A stretch of 64,000 nucleotides of DNA, taken from positions 56,768-120,767 of the forward strand of contig JADKJR010000012.1 of NCBI GenBank assembly GCA_016720925.1. The letters are read 5' to 3'. Under the pieces are notes generated by a model that made no database searches, had not been told where the DNA came from, and saw only the letters and a program-made list of their open reading frames with translations. The translations under genes and the position numbers were made by a program. Position 1 is the stretch's first letter; the number at the start of each line of letters is the position of its first letter. This stretch comes from Betaproteobacteria bacterium (GTDB lineage: Bacteria > Pseudomonadota > Gammaproteobacteria > Burkholderiales > Usitatibacteraceae). Of this stretch, positions 54,147-63,862 are shown piece by piece.

Positions 54147-55646
54147 ATGAGTCGTGAAATTTTGTTGCTGGTGGATGCCCTGGCGCGAGAAAAAAATGTT
54201 CCGCGCGAGACGATTTTTGTGGCGCTGGAACTGGCGCTCGCATCCGCCACCAAGAAACGCTTTGAAGACAAATTCCTTCAGGAAGAAGCCGACGTGCGCG
54301 TCGAGATTGATCGCCAAACTGGCGAATATCAGGGCTATCGTCAATGGGTGGTGGTCCCCGACGAGGAGCACGAAGAACCTGCACGCCAGATCGCCATTAC
54401 CGACGCGCCGGAACGCGGCGAAGACCTGCAGCTCGGCGACATCATCGAAGAGCCGCTGGAGGCGGTTGATTTCGGCCGCATTGGTGCTCAGACTGCCAAG
54501 CAGGTGATTCTTCAGAAAATTCGGGACGCGGAGCGCGAACAGATTCTCAGTGATTTCCTGGCGCGCGATGAACAACTCGTGACCGGTACCATCAAGCGTA
54601 TCGAGCGCGGCAGCGTCATTGTCGAATCGGGACGCATTGAAGCCTTGCTGCCACGCGACCAGACCATCCCCAAGGAAAACTTGCGGGTGGGCGACCGGGT
54701 GCGTGCGTACCTGCTGAAAGTTGACCGCAATCTGCGTGGCCCGCAGCTGGTGTTGTCGCGCATCTCGCCGGAATTCATCAAGGTCCTGTTCGAGCTGGAA
54801 GTGCCGGAAATTGAGGAGGGCTTGCTCGAAATCAAGGCGGCCGCTCGTGACCCAGGCTTGCGCGCCAAGATTGCCGTCAAATCCAACGACCCGCGCATCG
54901 ATCCGATCGGTACCTGCGTCGGTATGCGCGGTTCGCGCGTGCAGGGCGTAACCGGTGAATTGGCTGGCGAGCGGGTCGACATCATTCTGTGGTCCGCGGA
55001 TCCGGCACAGTTCGTCATCAACGCACTCGCACCGGCCGAGGTCTCGTCGATTATTGTCGACGAAGAACGCCACAGCATGGACGTGGTCGTGGACGAAGAG
55101 CAACTGGCACAGGCGATTGGCCGGCTCGGGCAGAATGTCCGCCTGGCCTCAGAGTTGACCGGTTGGCAGCTGAATATCATGACGGAAACCGACGCCAATC
55201 AGAAGCGCGATTCGGAACACGGCGTCATCCAGAAGCTGTTCATCGAAAAGCTCGACGTGGATGCAGAGGTCGCTCAGATCCTGATCGACGAAGGCTTCAG
55301 CAATCTCGAAGAAGTTGCCTACGTACCGATGAACGAGATGCTCGAAATCGAGTCTTTCGACGAAGATACCGTGAACGAATTACGCCGGCGTGCACGCGAT
55401 GCGCTGGTGACTGATGCCATCAAGTCGGAAGAGACGATGGAAACGGCGGCAGACGACCTGCTCGCCATGGACGGCATGGACGAAGAGACTGCGCACGCAC
55501 TTGCCGCAAAGGGCGTTCGTACGATGGAAAATCTGGCCGATTTGGCGATTGACGAATTGACTGAAATGACCGGCATGGATGCCGAGCGGGCCAAGAAATT
55601 GATCATGACTGCGCGCGCCCCATGGTTCGCGGAGCAGACTGCCTGA
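54147..55646 (+). CDS. nusA: Transcription elongation/antitermination factor NusA
   Basis: A 499-residue factor that binds RNA polymerase and controls pausing, termination and antitermination. Domains in order: N-terminal polymerase-binding (1-130), S1 (about 135-200, TGTIKRIERGSVIVESG), two KH domains (about 230-345, with IGTCVGMRGSRVQGV) and a C-terminal pair of helix-hairpin-helix (AR) repeats, the last ending LTEMTGMDAERAKKLIMTAR. AGGAG lies upstream of the ATG. rimP is just before and infB just after. Confidence 0.97.
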   Translation: MSREILLLVDALAREKNVPRETIFVALELALASATKKRFEDKFLQEEADVRVEIDRQTGEYQGYRQWVVVPDEEHEEPARQIAITDAPERGEDLQLGDIIEEPLEAVDFGRIGAQTAKQVILQKIRDAEREQILSDFLARDEQLVTGTIKRIERGSVIVESGRIEALLPRDQTIPKENLRVGDRVRAYLLKVDRNLRGPQLVLSRISPEFIKVLFELEVPEIEEGLLEIKAAARDPGLRAKIAVKSNDPRIDPIGTCVGMRGSRVQGVTGELAGERVDIILWSADPAQFVINALAPAEVSSIIVDEERHSMDVVVDEEQLAQAIGRLGQNVRLASELTGWQLNIMTETDANQKRDSEHGVIQKLFIEKLDVDAEVAQILIDEGFSNLEEVAYVPMNEMLEIESFDEDTVNELRRRARDALVTDAIKSEETMETAADDLLAMDGMDEETAHALAAKGVRTMENLADLAIDELTEMTGMDAERAKKLIMTARAPWFAEQTA

Positions 55647-55728
55647 AGCATGGGGGCGTGGTCAGCCCCGGAGAGCACCAAATAGCACATGGCGCACAGC
55701 ATTTAACGTATTGCCCAATAGGAATCGA

Positions 55729-58413
55729 ATGGCCCAATCCACCGTTGCTCAATTTGCCAAAGAACTGAAGCTCACAGAAGTTCTGTTGATCGATCAGTTG
55801 AAGGCAGCGGGCGTCAGCAAGAAGGCTTCGGATGACACATTGTCCGAAGACGACAAAACACGTCTGTTGACGTATTTGCAGGAAGCGCACGGACACACCG
55901 ACGAGAAGAAGAAAATCACGCTGGTGCGTAAGCAAACCAGCGAGATCAAGAAATCGGATGCAACCGGCAAGGCGCGCACCATCCAGGTCGAAGTTCGCAA
56001 GAAACGCACATTCGTCAAAGTCGACAAGGCAGCCGAGATCGTCGAGCCGGAGAAGCCGGTTGAGACAACGCCGCAGCCGATTCTCAATGAGGGCGAGGTC
56101 GCCAAGCGGCGCGCCGAAGAAGAGCGTCAATCAGCGTTGCTTGCAAAACAGGCCGAAGAGAAGGCCAAGGCCCCGCCGAAACGCCGGACCAAGAAAGACG
56201 ATGAAGCGCCAGCAGTGGTGGAGGCGGCGCCCCTTGCGGATGCCGAGGCTGCACCCAAGAAGACAGTGCGCCGCACGACAAAAGGCGAAGAAACCGCCGA
56301 CGGCGTCGCGATCAAGGCGGAAGGCGCTGCCGCACCCGCGGGCGCCGCTGTCGAAGTGGTACCCGACAATCGCCCGCGCATCGGCGAGCGTGTTGTGCTC
56401 AAAAAAGAGCCCGCGGCAAGCGAAGGCACACTCCACAAGCCAGTATTGAAGCCGGGCGAGAAAGTCGAAAAGAAAGCAGTCAAGAAACCGGTCAAGCCCG
56501 CCACCTCGTGGAAAGACGAGATGGCCAAGCGCCGTACCATCAAGACGCGCGGCGATGCCAGCGGCGGTCGCGATGGCTGGCGCGGGCGCAAGGGCAAGGA
56601 TCGTCATGAGGATGACGACGGCACAACAAACTTTCAGGCGCCAACCGAGCCTGTCGTTCGCGAAGTGCTCGTGCCGGAAACGATTACCGTTGGCGAGCTC
56701 GCGCAGAAGATGGCCATCAAGGCAGCCGAAGTCATCAAAATCATGATGAAAATGGGCTCAATGGTGACAATCAATCAAGTGCTCGATCAGGAAACCGCGA
56801 TGATCCTTGTCGGCGAGCTTGGTCACGTCGCAAAAGCAGCAAAAGCCGACGATCCTGAGGCCTATTTGAGTGAGGCCATTACCCATACCGAAGCCGATAT
56901 GGAAACACGGCCCCCCGTGGTAACCATCATGGGTCACGTCGACCACGGCAAGACTTCATTGCTGGACACCATTCGCCGTACCCGGGTTGCGTCCGGTGAA
57001 GCCGGCGGGATAACGCAACATATTGGCGCATATCACGTGACGACCCCGAAGGGCGTCATTACCTTCCTCGACACGCCGGGCCACGAGGCGTTTACGGCAA
57101 TGCGTGCACGCGGTTCGCAGATCACCGACCTGGTGATCCTGGTGGTTGCCGCCGACGATGGCGTGATGCCGCAGACCAAGGAAGCGATCGCGCACGCGAA
57201 GGCGGCGAACGTGCCGATCATCGTCGCGGTAAACAAGATCGACAAAGCGGATGCCAACCCGGATCGCGTAAAGCAGGAACTTGTTGCCGAAAACGTATTG
57301 CCCGAAGAATACGGCGGCGACGTCATGTTTGTGCAGGTATCTGCCAAGACCGGCCTGGGCATCGAGAAATTGCTTGAAGCCATCCTGCTCCAGGCCGAAG
57401 TGCTGGAATTGAAAGCGGTCAAAAACGCGCCGGCAAAGGGTGTCGTGATTGAAGCGCGTCTGGATAAAGGTCGCGGGCCGGTCGCAACGATACTTGTGCA
57501 GTCCGGTACGCTGAAAAAAGGTGACATGCTTCTGGCAGGCGCGCGCTTCGGTCGCGTTCGCGCGATGCTCGATGAGAATGGCAAAGCAGTTCTCGAGGCC
57601 GGTCCATCGATTCCGGTTGAAGTGCAAGGTCTCACGGATGTGCCAGGCGCGGGCGAAGACATGATGGTCTTGAACGATGAGCGCAAGGCGCGCGAAATCG
57701 CATTGTTCCGCCAAGGCAAGTTCCGCGATGTGAAACTGGCCAGGCAGCAAATCGGTACACTCGAAAGCGCCTTTGAACAGCTGGGCGAGAGGGCGACGAA
57801 GTCGCTGGCCATCATCATCAAGGCGGACGTGCAGGGTTCGTATGAAGGCCTTTCACATGCACTCGCCAAGATGTCGACCGATGAAGTCAAGGTGAACGTG
57901 GTGCATGCGGGTGTCGGCGCCATTACGGAATCCGATATCAACCTCGCGCTGGCGTCGAAGGCAATTGTCATCGGTTTCAACGCCCGGGCAGACGCGGCAG
58001 CACGCAAGCTGATCGAGACATCCGGTGTTCAGGTTCGCTACTACAACATCATTTATGAAGCCGTCGATGACGTGAAGCTCGCGCTCAGTGGCATGCTCTC
58101 GCCTGAAATCAAGGAGAGCATCCTCGGCCTCGTGGAGGTGCGCAACGTATTCAAGATTTCAAATGTGGGCGCGGTTGCAGGTTGTTATGTCCTTGATGGT
58201 GTCATCAAACGCGGCTCCAGTGTTCGCCTGCTGCGTGACGGCATTGTCATCCATACCGGTGAACTCGAGTCACTCAAGCGCTTCAAGGACGACGTGAAAG
58301 ACGTGAAGGCCGGGTTCGAATGCGGCCTGTCGTTGAAGGGCTACGATGATGTCAAGGTCGGCGATCAGGTCGAGGCATTTGAAACAGTCGAGATCGCGCG
58401 CAGCCTGGCGTAA
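55729..58413 (+). CDS. infB: Translation initiation factor IF-2
   Basis: An 894-residue GTPase that brings fMet-tRNA to the ribosome. The N-terminal IF2N domain starts MAQSTVAQFAKELKL, followed by a long charged Lys/Glu/Ala linker (about 65-310), a second IF2N region, and the G domain with G1 GHVDHGKTS at residue 402 and NKID. Domains II-IV follow to the end. The start was chosen by AGGA and by similarity; a reading six codons longer is open upstream. Confidence 0.97.
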   Translation: MAQSTVAQFAKELKLTEVLLIDQLKAAGVSKKASDDTLSEDDKTRLLTYLQEAHGHTDEKKKITLVRKQTSEIKKSDATGKARTIQVEVRKKRTFVKVDKAAEIVEPEKPVETTPQPILNEGEVAKRRAEEERQSALLAKQAEEKAKAPPKRRTKKDDEAPAVVEAAPLADAEAAPKKTVRRTTKGEETADGVAIKAEGAAAPAGAAVEVVPDNRPRIGERVVLKKEPAASEGTLHKPVLKPGEKVEKKAVKKPVKPATSWKDEMAKRRTIKTRGDASGGRDGWRGRKGKDRHEDDDGTTNFQAPTEPVVREVLVPETITVGELAQKMAIKAAEVIKIMMKMGSMVTINQVLDQETAMILVGELGHVAKAAKADDPEAYLSEAITHTEADMETRPPVVTIMGHVDHGKTSLLDTIRRTRVASGEAGGITQHIGAYHVTTPKGVITFLDTPGHEAFTAMRARGSQITDLVILVVAADDGVMPQTKEAIAHAKAANVPIIVAVNKIDKADANPDRVKQELVAENVLPEEYGGDVMFVQVSAKTGLGIEKLLEAILLQAEVLELKAVKNAPAKGVVIEARLDKGRGPVATILVQSGTLKKGDMLLAGARFGRVRAMLDENGKAVLEAGPSIPVEVQGLTDVPGAGEDMMVLNDERKAREIALFRQGKFRDVKLARQQIGTLESAFEQLGERATKSLAIIIKADVQGSYEGLSHALAKMSTDEVKVNVVHAGVGAITESDINLALASKAIVIGFNARADAAARKLIETSGVQVRYYNIIYEAVDDVKLALSGMLSPEIKESILGLVEVRNVFKISNVGAVAGCYVLDGVIKRGSSVRLLRDGIVIHTGELESLKRFKDDVKDVKAGFECGLSLKGYDDVKVGDQVEAFETVEIARSLA

Positions 58414-58424
58414 GAAAATTCCGC

Positions 58425-58796
58425 ATGTCACAGGAAGCACGCAACCGCAAAATAGCTGATGCCATCCAGCGCGAATTATCTGAATTGATTCGACTGGAAA
58501 TGCGCGATCCGCGGGTCACGATGGTGACGTTGACCGACGTGGAAGTAACAAGAGATAACGCGCACGCAAAGGTATTTTTCACGTCGCTGGGGACCGATGC
58601 GCAGGTGGAATCATGCCAGCACGGCCTGCAGAGCGCAGCAGGATTCCTGCGCTCCCAGCTTGCGCATCGATTGACTATTCGTACCGTGCCGCAGCTCCAC
58701 TTTGAAGTCGACACATCAATCGAGCGTGGCGTTCGTCTGTCCAAGCTCATCGATGACGCCGTGGCGGACGACGCCACGCATCCCACGGAAAATTGA
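58425..58796 (+). CDS. rbfA: Ribosome-binding factor A
   Basis: A 123-residue KH-type protein that matures 16S rRNA in the 30S subunit. Family marks are RNRKIADAIQRELSELIRLE and VTLTDVEVTRDNAHAKVFFT. It lies 11 bp after infB and its stop codon overlaps the truB start by four bases. Confidence 0.96.
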   Translation: MSQEARNRKIADAIQRELSELIRLEMRDPRVTMVTLTDVEVTRDNAHAKVFFTSLGTDAQVESCQHGLQSAAGFLRSQLAHRLTIRTVPQLHFEVDTSIERGVRLSKLIDDAVADDATHPTEN

Positions 58797-59737
58797 AAAC
58801 ACCCAGGCGCGCGGTCAGCGGTGTGCTGTTACTCGACAAGCACGCGGGGCTTTCTTCAAATACCGCGGTCGGCTGGTCCAAACGATTGTTCAATGCGGAG
58901 AAGGCCGGCCACACCGGTACGCTTGATCCATTTGCGACCGGGCTGCTGCCCCTCTGTTTCGGCGAAGCGGCAAAGTTTGCCCGCTTCATGCTCGATGCCT
59001 CGAAGGGATACCGAGCGACACTAAAGCTCGGTGAAAAGTCCAGTACCGGTGACACGGAAGGCGAGATTGTCCAGCGCCGCGCGGTTTGCGTCGATACCGC
59101 CTCAGTCGCGGTCGCATTGGCCACTTTCAGCGGGGCGCAATCGCAGATCCCGCCGATGCATTCGGCGCTGAAACGCGACGGTGTACCGCTATACAAACTC
59201 GCCCGGCAAGGGCTGGAAGTCGAACGCGAGCCGCGTCAGATCCACGTCTACCGGCTGGAAATCGTTTCGTTGCAAGGCGACGAACTGGTAATCGACACCC
59301 TCGTCAGCAAGGGTACGTACATCCGCACGCTGGCCGAGGACATTGGCGAGGCGCTCGGTTGTGGCGCCTACCTGACTGCGCTGAGGCGGACGATCACTGG
59401 CGGATTCAATGTCGAACAGGCGATCAGCCTGGAAGCGCTGGATGGCATGACGCTTGAAGCGAAGGATGCGACACTGCTGCCTGCCGATTCGTTGGCCATG
59501 GCCCTGGCGGATTTGCGATTGAACAGGGCCGACGCAAAGGCGCTGCAGAACGGCCAGACGCCGCGCGTAGCAATGCCGGTGGCCGACGGCATCGATTACC
59601 GCATCTACACGGAATCGGGCGCGTTCGTGGGTGTGGCCACGGCATCATTGTCCGATGGCGCGAGCGGCACGCTGACGGCATTGCGGCTGATGGCACCAGA
59701 CACATCGCCTGTGGTCGACCCTGCGCAAACTCACTGA
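58793..59737 (+). CDS. truB: tRNA pseudouridine55 synthase
   Basis: A 314-residue enzyme making pseudouridine 55 in the T loop of tRNAs. The catalytic Asp45 is in HTGTLDPFATGLLPL, and the family stretches GEKSSTGDTEGEI and SKGTYIRTLAEDIGEALG are present. A C-terminal PUA-like part follows. The start is TTG, overlapping the rbfA stop (TTGA), which suggests translational coupling; GGA lies upstream. Confidence 0.95.
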   Translation: MKTPRRAVSGVLLLDKHAGLSSNTAVGWSKRLFNAEKAGHTGTLDPFATGLLPLCFGEAAKFARFMLDASKGYRATLKLGEKSSTGDTEGEIVQRRAVCVDTASVAVALATFSGAQSQIPPMHSALKRDGVPLYKLARQGLEVEREPRQIHVYRLEIVSLQGDELVIDTLVSKGTYIRTLAEDIGEALGCGAYLTALRRTITGGFNVEQAISLEALDGMTLEAKDATLLPADSLAMALADLRLNRADAKALQNGQTPRVAMPVADGIDYRIYTESGAFVGVATASLSDGASGTLTALRLMAPDTSPVVDPAQTH

Positions 59738-59742
59738 TTTTC

Positions 59743-59772
59743 TTGCTAATTTGTCGCCGAAAACGCTATAAT
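59743..59772 (+). promoter_or_regulatory. rpsO promoter
   Basis: TTGCTA, an 18-bp spacer and a perfect TATAAT box lie right after truB. The start site would be about 75 bases upstream of rpsO, leaving room for the leader in which S15 represses its own translation in other bacteria. Confidence 0.75.
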
Positions 59773-59853
59773 CGCGGTCTTCGCTCAAACCCTCATTTTG
59801 AGGTTGGGCCGCAAGTATCTGCGACAAGATACGTGAACTGAACGGAGTCTGAA

Positions 59854-60123
59854 ATGGCAGCATTCATGGCAACACCCGAAGAAGTAAAGCAGCAGTTTCA
59901 ACGCGCACCGGGCGACACGGGTTCTCCCGAAGTGCAAGTTGCGCTGCTGACCGCGCGAATCAACGAACTCGCCGCACATTTCAAAATACATGTCAAAGAC
60001 CACCATGGCCGCCGCGGTTTGCTGCGCATGGTGAGCAAGCGCCGCAGCTTGCTGGATTATCTGAAGCGCACCAAACTCGAAACGTATCGCACGCTGATCG
60101 ACAAACTCGGTCTGCGTAAGTAA
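59854..60123 (+). CDS. rpsO: 30S ribosomal protein S15
   Basis: An 89-residue 16S rRNA-binding protein with the marks DTGSPEVQVALLTARINEL, HFKIHVKDHHGRRGLL and KRRSLLDYLK. It starts MAAFMATPEEVKQQF; the second Met is four codons in, and GGAG fits the first. It stands between truB and pnp with its own promoter and terminator, as in many proteobacteria. Confidence 0.98.
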   Translation: MAAFMATPEEVKQQFQRAPGDTGSPEVQVALLTARINELAAHFKIHVKDHHGRRGLLRMVSKRRSLLDYLKRTKLETYRTLIDKLGLRK

Positions 60124-60141
60124 TCAACTGAAATATCCCGA

Positions 60142-60181
60142 AGCCCCACTGAATCCAACTTCAGCGGGGCTTTTTCTTTTT
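60142..60181 (+). terminator. rpsO terminator
   Basis: AGCCCCACTGAA / TTCAGCGGGGCT with one bulge and a six-base loop, followed by TTTTTCTTTTTC. In E. coli the same site lets some read-through into pnp. Confidence 0.88.
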
Positions 60182-60298
60182 CTTGCCTGTGCAGGCACGG
60201 CAGAGATAGAAAAAACGGCAGCAATGGCAGTGATGGCAGCAATGCAAAAGCCGCAATATTGAACGCGAAATAACTGAGACCATAGAGGGAATTCCCAA

Positions 60299-62446
60299 AT
60301 GAAAGCAATCAAGAAATCATTCCAATACGGGCGTCACACAGTGACGCTTGAAACCGGCGAGATCGCTCGTCAGGCCGACGGCGCCGTGATGGTGTCGATG
60401 GACGATACCGTCGTACTTGTCACGTGCGTTGCGCGCACGGAAGTAAAGCAGGGACAGGATTTCTTCCCCTTGACGGTCGACTACCAGGAAAAAACTTTTG
60501 CCGCCGGAAAGATCCCCGGTGGTTTCTACAAGCGCGAAGGCCGTCCTTCCGAAAAAGAAATCCTGACGTCCCGCCTGATCGCTCGTCCGCTGCGTCCCTT
60601 GTTCCCGGATGGTTTCTACAACGAAGTGCAGATCATCGCGACCGTGTTGTCTTCTGATCCGGAAATCGATTCGGATATTCCGGCCATGATCGGCGCCTCC
60701 GCTGCCGTCATGTTGTCTGGCCTGCCATTTGAAGGCCCGATCGGCGCCGCGCGCGTCGGCTATGTCGACGGCCAGTACATTCTCAACCCGACCAAAACCG
60801 AACTCGACACCACATCGCAATTGAACCTGGTGGTGGCTGGCACCGATACCGCCGTGCTGATGGTGGAATCTGAAGCCAGCGAATTGCCGGAAGACGTGAT
60901 GCTGGGCGCGGTCATGTTCGGACACGAATCGCTTCAAGCCGCGATCAACGCGATCCTGGAACTGACCGACGAAGCCGGCAAGGACCCGTGGGACTGGACC
61001 GCACCGGTGCCGCCGCAAGCGCTTATCGACAAGATCAGCGAAATGGCCGGCAACGACATCAACGAAGCCTTCCGCATCAAGGCCAAATCGACCCGCGCGC
61101 AGAAACTGGACGACATCAAGAATCGCGTCGTCGCCGCACTTTGCACCGCCGAAGAAGGCGCGCCGGACAAGAACACAGTGACCTCGCTCCTGTTCAACAT
61201 CGAAGCCAAGACCGTGCGTGGCCAGATCCTGAATGGCGAGCCGCGCATTGACGGCCGCGATACCCGCACCGTACGCCCGATCTCGATTCGCCCGTCTATG
61301 CTGCCGCGTGCGCATGGATCGGTACTGTTCACTCGTGGTGAAACCCAGGCCATCGTTGCCGCCACACTGGGCACGCTGAAAGAATCGCAAGTCATCGACG
61401 CCCTGCAAGGCGAGTACCGCGATCGCTACATGTTCCACTACAACTTCCCCCCGTACTCCACCGGTGAAACCGGCCGGGTCGGGTCGCCGAAGCGTCGCGA
61501 GATCGGTCACGGTCGTCTGGCCAAACGCGCGCTGGTCGCCGTGCTGCCGACGGAAGCCGAATTCGGATATTCGATGCGCGTCGTATCGGAAATCACCGAA
61601 TCGAATGGTTCCTCTTCGATGGCCTCGGTTTGCGGCGGCTGCCTGGCGCTGATGGATGCCGGCGTGCCGATCAAAGCGCACGTTGCCGGCGTTGCAATGG
61701 GCCTGATCAAGGAGGGCAACCGCTTCGCCGTGCTGACTGACATCCTCGGTGACGAAGATCACTTGGGCGACATGGACTTCAAAGTGGCCGGTACCGACAA
61801 AGGCATTACCGCCCTGCAAATGGACATCAAGATCACCGGCATCACCAAGGAGATCATGGATGTCGCACTGAAGCAGGCGAAAGATGGCCGCATGCACATT
61901 CTGGGCTTGATGAAACAGGCCGTGCCGGCACCGCGCGGCGCGCTCTCGCAATACGCACCACAGATCATCAAGATCAAGATCAACCCCGACAAGATTCGCG
62001 ACGTGATCGGCAAGGGCGGCGCCGTCATCCAGGCGATCACCAAGGAAACCGGCACGCAGATCGATATCGACGACAACGGCAACATCAGCATCGCCTGCGT
62101 ATCGTCCGAAGCGGGTGCGGCGGCGAAGAAGCGCATCGAAGACATCGTCATGGATGTGGAAATCGGCAAGACCTACGAAGGCCCGGTCTTGCGATTGCTC
62201 GATTTCGGCGCGATCGTGCAACTGCTGCCCGGCAAGGACGGCCTGCTGCACATTTCGCAAATTGCCCACGAGCGTGTGAACGCGGTCGCGGACCATTTGA
62301 AGGAAGGCCAGATCGTGAAAGTCAAAGTGCTGGAAGCCGACGACAAGGGTCGCGTCCGCCTTAGCATGAAGGCACTCACCGAGGCCCCGGCGCGTACGCC
62401 ACGGGCCGAACCCGTACCGGCCGCGGAGGATACGCCGCAGTCGTAG
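60299..62446 (+). CDS. pnp: Polyribonucleotide nucleotidyltransferase (PNPase)
   Basis: A 715-residue 3'-5' exoribonuclease of the RNA degradosome, using phosphate. Two RNase PH domains (about 10-230 and 310-545), KH (about 555-615, IKINPDKIRDVIGKGGAVIQ) and S1 (about 622-690, GPVLRLLDFGAIVQLLPGK) are all present. GAGGGA precedes the ATG. The tail is short and Pro/Ala-rich. The order rpsO-pnp is conserved. Confidence 0.98.
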   Translation: MKAIKKSFQYGRHTVTLETGEIARQADGAVMVSMDDTVVLVTCVARTEVKQGQDFFPLTVDYQEKTFAAGKIPGGFYKREGRPSEKEILTSRLIARPLRPLFPDGFYNEVQIIATVLSSDPEIDSDIPAMIGASAAVMLSGLPFEGPIGAARVGYVDGQYILNPTKTELDTTSQLNLVVAGTDTAVLMVESEASELPEDVMLGAVMFGHESLQAAINAILELTDEAGKDPWDWTAPVPPQALIDKISEMAGNDINEAFRIKAKSTRAQKLDDIKNRVVAALCTAEEGAPDKNTVTSLLFNIEAKTVRGQILNGEPRIDGRDTRTVRPISIRPSMLPRAHGSVLFTRGETQAIVAATLGTLKESQVIDALQGEYRDRYMFHYNFPPYSTGETGRVGSPKRREIGHGRLAKRALVAVLPTEAEFGYSMRVVSEITESNGSSSMASVCGGCLALMDAGVPIKAHVAGVAMGLIKEGNRFAVLTDILGDEDHLGDMDFKVAGTDKGITALQMDIKITGITKEIMDVALKQAKDGRMHILGLMKQAVPAPRGALSQYAPQIIKIKINPDKIRDVIGKGGAVIQAITKETGTQIDIDDNGNISIACVSSEAGAAAKKRIEDIVMDVEIGKTYEGPVLRLLDFGAIVQLLPGKDGLLHISQIAHERVNAVADHLKEGQIVKVKVLEADDKGRVRLSMKALTEAPARTPRAEPVPAAEDTPQS

Positions 62447-62466
62447 TTGTTTCGGCAAGTGTTGAA

Positions 62467-62494
62467 AAAGGCGGCCTGCGGGCCGCCTTTTTTT
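62467..62494 (+). terminator. pnp terminator
   Basis: AAAGGCGGCC / GGCCGCCTTT with a TGCG loop and a T run of seven. A strong terminator about 20 bp after pnp. Confidence 0.92.
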
Positions 62495-62523
62495 GTATAA
62501 GGACTCCTGTCTGACAAGATGGC

Positions 62524-62589
62524 AAAGTCAAGCACCAGCGCGCCTTCCACGGCATTAAAGCCCCGAAACGCCCGCCGGCATTAGAGTTT
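62524..62589. repeat. Dispersed palindromic repeat, copy 8
   Basis: A diverged 66-bp copy with left arm AAAGTCAAGCACCAGCGCGC and right arm CGCCCGCCGGCATTAGAGTTT. It lies just past the pnp terminator and before the IS element. Confidence 0.75.
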
Positions 62590-62639
62590 GGCAGATCTCA
62601 AACCCCCCATATTCTCGCCTTCATCGTTGTTGATGAATT

Positions 62640-63862
62640 TTTTTGACGAGAATTTTCGGGGGTCAGGTTTTGATCAGTGTTTTTTTCTCTGTTTCTGGGT
62701 TTTGTCGAGAGGATTCGCCCGTTTTTCGGGACGTTTTCCCCGATTCCTCAGGCGCCACACGCACCTCTCCTGTCGAGCGTCACCCAACGCCGCAAGTTGT
62801 ACACGCATGCGCGGAGAATGGTCTGCGCCTTGGCGCGGACTTTACCGATGCAGCGTAGCGTCTTTCCTGACGATTGCGCCCAGTCGCCGAACACGTGCTC
62901 GACGCGTGAGCGAATCCTGGATAGGGTCCGGTTGCGCTCGTGAATTTCGGTCTGGTCGCAGCGGTTCGGGTCGTCCTTCCTCTGCACCCCGTCAATCAGT
63001 CCCTTGGCCTTGAGCATCTCGCGCACCGCTTCGCCGTGATAGCCGCGGTCGGCGTGCACGGTCTTGCCTTCCCGCTTGCGCGCCTCGCTGTCGTCGAGCA
63101 GACCGTCGAGCGGGGCGCGGTCGTCGACATTGGCCGGGGTGACGTCGATGGCGCGGATGAGCTTGTGTTTCTGGTCGGCGTTGATGTGCGCCTTGTAGCC
63201 GTAGAAGGACCGGTTATGCTTCTTCGTCCAGCGCGCGTCGGTGTCCTTGTGCGCGGCCTGTTTGTCGCTCCAGTCTTCCGGTATCTGGCCGGCCTTGATC
63301 GTTTCCTTCTCTTGCTCGTTCAGATTGGTCCTGGGCACGGTGACAAAGGTGGCATCGACGATCTGCCCGCCGCGCGCCTTCCATCCGGCTGCCTCCAGTT
63401 GTTCGCCGACGATCTCGAAGAGCGCTTCGGCGCCGCCTTCCCTGGCCAGCATTTCCTTGAACGCCCAGATGGTGCGTGCATCGGGCAGATGCCGATGGCC
63501 GGTGAGTCCAGTGAAGATCTGCCAGCTCGTCCGGTCCACCAAACAGTACTCCATCTCTTCGTCCGACAGGTTGCAGTACAACTGCTGCAGCACGACGATC
63601 TTGAGCAGCGCCTCGGTCGGGTACGGGGGCCGTCCGCCTTTCGGCCGGGCGCCTTCGCGTCCCGTCGCGTCGTTCACCGCCCGCGCCAGCCCTTGCCAGT
63701 CGACCAATGTCCCCAGACGATCCAGACGCCCGGTAAACTGCGCGAGCTTCGCTTCGCGCTGCTCGGCAATGAACAAGTACCCGTTCCGCTCTTTCATTCC
63801 TTCCCCCGTTCCGAATCACAGTCGGACGGTTGGGCAGGTGAGGTTTTTAGAAGTTCCCAGAT
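62640..63862 (-). mobile_element. IS5-family insertion sequence, ends not resolved
   Basis: The transposase gene is complete, with about 100 bp of flanking DNA on each side that belongs to no other gene. I could not match terminal inverted repeats: the right side offers TTTTTAGAAGTTCCCAGAT as a candidate end, but no matching left end is seen. The outer limits given are therefore approximate. Confidence 0.5.
62748..63797 (-). CDS. IS5-family DDE transposase
   Basis: A 349-residue transposase. An N-terminal DUF772-like domain holds EGARPKGGRPPYPTEALLK and LVDRTSWQIFTGL. The DDE residues are Asp in IVDATFV, Asp in HADRGYHGE and Glu in RIRSRVEHVFGDW, which forms the Y/R-E-K signature. It carries no frame change, so it may be active. 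It is the only transposase gene in the window and points back toward pnp. Confidence 0.9.
   Translation of the reverse strand: MKERNGYLFIAEQREAKLAQFTGRLDRLGTLVDWQGLARAVNDATGREGARPKGGRPPYPTEALLKIVVLQQLYCNLSDEEMEYCLVDRTSWQIFTGLTGHRHLPDARTIWAFKEMLAREGGAEALFEIVGEQLEAAGWKARGGQIVDATFVTVPRTNLNEQEKETIKAGQIPEDWSDKQAAHKDTDARWTKKHNRSFYGYKAHINADQKHKLIRAIDVTPANVDDRAPLDGLLDDSEARKREGKTVHADRGYHGEAVREMLKAKGLIDGVQRKDDPNRCDQTEIHERNRTLSRIRSRVEHVFGDWAQSSGKTLRCIGKVRAKAQTILRACVYNLRRWVTLDRRGACGA

Noticed and set aside
57033..58007. A 324-codon open frame opposite infB
   Set aside because: Antisense shadow of the IF-2 G domain, Ser/Thr/Ala-rich with no start signal.
60317..62458. A 713-codon open frame opposite pnp
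   Set aside because: It mirrors the whole of pnp, is poor in hydrophobic segments, lacks a ribosome site and resembles no protein; it follows from the GC-rich codon bias of pnp.
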